From: Stutzerimonas stutzeri
GTDB lineage: Bacteria > Pseudomonadota > Gammaproteobacteria > Pseudomonadales > Pseudomonadaceae
DNA: 64,000 bases
Reading direction: 5' to 3'
NCBI RefSeq assembly: GCF_038561965.1
Contig: NZ_CP139348.1
Span: forward strand, 3,782,001-3,846,000
Position numbers and translations under genes: made by a program. The notes beneath the pieces are model-generated. The model was not told the DNA's origin and searched no databases. It saw only the letters and a list, made by a program, of their open reading frames with translations. Shown in pieces: positions 62,688 through 64,000 of this stretch (positions are counted from its first letter, which is position 1; each line of letters opens with the position of its first letter).

Positions 62688-63360
62688 GTTCGCTCTCCGC
62701 GAGGCGAAAACCGACGCCATGCACGGTGTGCAGCAGCGCGGTCGCGAAGGGCTTGTCGAGCACCTGACGCAGCTGGTGGATATGGCTGCGCAAGCTGTCG
62801 CTATCGGGAACGTCGTTGCCCCATAGCGCCTCCTCCAATTGCTCGCGGCGTACCACCGCCGGGCTCCTCTGCATGAGGATCGCCAGCAGCTTGTGGCCGA
62901 TGGGGTTCAACCGCAGCGGCTGCCCGGCGCGACTGGCCTGCAGGGTGTCGAGGTCATATTGCAGGTCACCGACCTGCAGCTTGTTCTTGCGCGAACCCTG
63001 ACTGCGCCGCAGCACGGCCTCGATACGTGCCACCAGCTCGGACAGCGCGAACGGCTTGACCAAGTAGTCGTCGGCGCCTGCGCCAAGCCCCTGCAGCCGG
63101 TCATCAAGCGCATCGCGAGCGGTGAGCATGATGATCGGGGTGTCGCGCCCGGCATCCTCACGCAGCCGCTTGCACACCTGCAGTCCGTCGATCCCAGGCA
63201 GCATGATGTCCAGCACGATCAGGTCGTAACGCTCGGTGGCGGCCAGATGCAGGCCGCTGAGGCCATCTTGGGCGCAATCCACCACGTAGCCCTTGAGTTC
63301 GAGGTAATCCAGCACATTGGCCAGGATGTCGCGATTGTCTTCGATGACGAGGATGCGCAT
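62677..63360 (-). CDS. colR: Response regulator ColR (OmpR family)
   Basis: 227 residues. Receiver with acceptor D51 (LIVLDIMLPG), T79-type and K101-type motifs (MLTARDA, LVKPFA), then the winged-helix domain (LNPIGHKLLAILMQRS, SHIHQLRQVLDKPF, TVHGVGFRL). It activates or represses envelope genes. Upstream are ColR-like motifs shared with the divergent gene at 63470. Confidence 0.92.
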   Translation of the reverse strand: MRILVIEDNRDILANVLDYLELKGYVVDCAQDGLSGLHLAATERYDLIVLDIMLPGIDGLQVCKRLREDAGRDTPIIMLTARDALDDRLQGLGAGADDYLVKPFALSELVARIEAVLRRSQGSRKNKLQVGDLQYDLDTLQASRAGQPLRLNPIGHKLLAILMQRSPAVVRREQLEEALWGNDVPDSDSLRSHIHQLRQVLDKPFATALLHTVHGVGFRLAESEHAG

Positions 63361-63469
63361 ATCGGTTCGCTAGCAGGGCAAATGACGGAATTTTCACGCC
63401 TTCTTTACGAAGGGCTCACAGGTGGGTGCGCAGACTTCAGCGCGTTCAAACCCACCCGCGGATCATACG

Positions 63470-64000
63470 ATGACACTCCTTCGCCATGCTCAACTTCGTT
63501 ATCTGTCGCTGCTTGCCGGCCTCTGGTTCGGCGTTTTTCTGATCACCCGCGGCGCCTTGCTGTTTGCCCACTGGCAGGATGCAGCTGCCAGCCCGGGCGG
63601 GCTATTACGTGTGTTTGGCATCGGTACGATTTACGACCTGACTTTCCTGGCCTTCGCCACATTGCCCCTCGGCTGCTACCTCATGCTGTGTCCGCAGCGG
63701 CTCTGGGCGAATCGCTGGCATCAGCGCGGGCTCACCCTGCTGCTGGCCCTGAGTCTCTACGCCATGCTGTTCACCGGGCTCGCCGAATGGCTGTTCTGGG
63801 ACGAGTTCGGCGTGCGCTTCAATTTCATCGCGGTCGACTACCTGGTCTATTCCGACGAGGTGCTGAACAACATCCTTGAGTCATATCCCGTCTATTCGCT
63901 GCTGGCACTGCTGGTGCTGGTCACGTTGCTGGCCACCGCGGTGCTACAGGGGCCGATCAGGCGTGCGCTGGGCGCGCCGAGTCTGCCCTGGCGAGGCCGC
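63470..64000 (+). CDS. Sulfatase/LTA-synthase-like membrane protein, 5' part (runs off window)
   Basis: From ATG 63470 the frame is open to the window end (177 codons). MTLLRHAQLRYLSLLAGLWF starts a series of about four membrane segments, with AEWLFWDEFGVRFNFIAVDY and YSDEVLNNILESYP, features of the N-terminal membrane region of bacterial LTA-synthase/sulfatase proteins. The catalytic domain is outside. Divergent from colR with 109 bases between, so it may be ColR-controlled. Confidence 0.8.
   Translation, partial: MTLLRHAQLRYLSLLAGLWFGVFLITRGALLFAHWQDAAASPGGLLRVFGIGTIYDLTFLAFATLPLGCYLMLCPQRLWANRWHQRGLTLLLALSLYAMLFTGLAEWLFWDEFGVRFNFIAVDYLVYSDEVLNNILESYPVYSLLALLVLVTLLATAVLQGPIRRALGAPSLPWRGR

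Noticed and set aside
62839..63879. 346-codon plus-strand frame across colR and the start of the divergent gene
   Set aside because: It is antisense to colR and out of frame with the membrane protein beginning at 63470.

Overview
The window looks like a chromosomal segment of a Pseudomonas of the stutzeri group (Stutzerimonas). It is GC-rich. The order of the first third (pilY1, pilE, ispH, fkpB, lspA, ileS, ribF, murJ, rpsT, creA-like, proB, obgE, rpmA, rplU, ispB) matches the conserved Pseudomonas block known in P. aeruginosa as about PA4554-PA4576. It also carries siaABCD and colRS and several Pseudomonas-type REP repeat families. The genus call is inference from gene content and order; no database search was made.

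Layout. 1-3 kb: 3' part of a type IV pilus tip/adhesin gene (pilY1) and a minor pilin (pilE). 3-15 kb: housekeeping block on the minus strand (isoprenoid, lipoprotein signal peptidase, Ile-tRNA synthetase, FAD synthesis, lipid II flippase, proline, ObgE, L27/L21), with rpsT on the plus strand. 15-21.5 kb: ispB, a small gene under a Fur-like box, an FKBP, a group of poorly characterised small genes (DUF6482, a 39-codon ORF coupled to DUF2256, a YqhA-like membrane protein, a PA4575-type protein) and a Lon-like protease. 21.7-28 kb: ANR/FNR-boxed cytochrome c peroxidase, mscL, a YdcH-like protein, a CopD-like membrane protein, radA, a PilZ protein, a methyltransferase-like membrane protein, glyA. 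28-35.5 kb: ettA, the complete siaABCD c-di-GMP switch, gdhA. 35.5-35.85 kb: a tandem REP/REPIN array. 36-42.3 kb: fpr, rlmG, a MerR regulator with its operator and a carboxymuconolactone-decarboxylase-like gene, two overlapping beta-lactamase-fold genes, an acyltransferase. 42.4-47.5 kb: a nitrate/sulfonate-type ABC transporter operon with an acyl-CoA-dehydrogenase-like enzyme, and an esterase. 47.5-48.35 kb: a decayed REP-associated tyrosine transposase (RAYT) with REPs. 48.35-54.5 kb: a paoABC-like molybdenum aldehyde dehydrogenase with xdhC and mocA maturation genes, then a DJ-1 protein. 54.6-57.2 kb: purine permease and trmA. 57.4-64 kb: an envelope-modification cluster (LTA-synthase-like protein, dgkA, LPS-kinase-like protein, methyltransferase, colS, colR, and a second sulfatase/LTA-synthase-like gene cut by the window end).

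How the genes work together. The clearest complete regulatory circuit is siaABCD: SiaA phosphatase and SiaB kinase set the phosphorylation of SiaC on Thr68, and unphosphorylated SiaC activates the cyclase SiaD. The key residues are present. The clearest transcriptional circuit is ColRS: metal-ligand residues are present in ColS and an exact match to the published ColR consensus lies at the colS/methyltransferase junction. The LTA-synthase-like enzymes would release diacylglycerol, which DgkA could recycle. No CRISPR array, tRNA, rRNA, prophage or intact insertion sequence was seen. Nothing in the window stands out as a large undescribed system. The least explained pieces are the micro-ORF/DUF2256 pair, the Fur-boxed small gene, the twin beta-lactamase-fold genes and the Cys-tailed YdcH-like protein.
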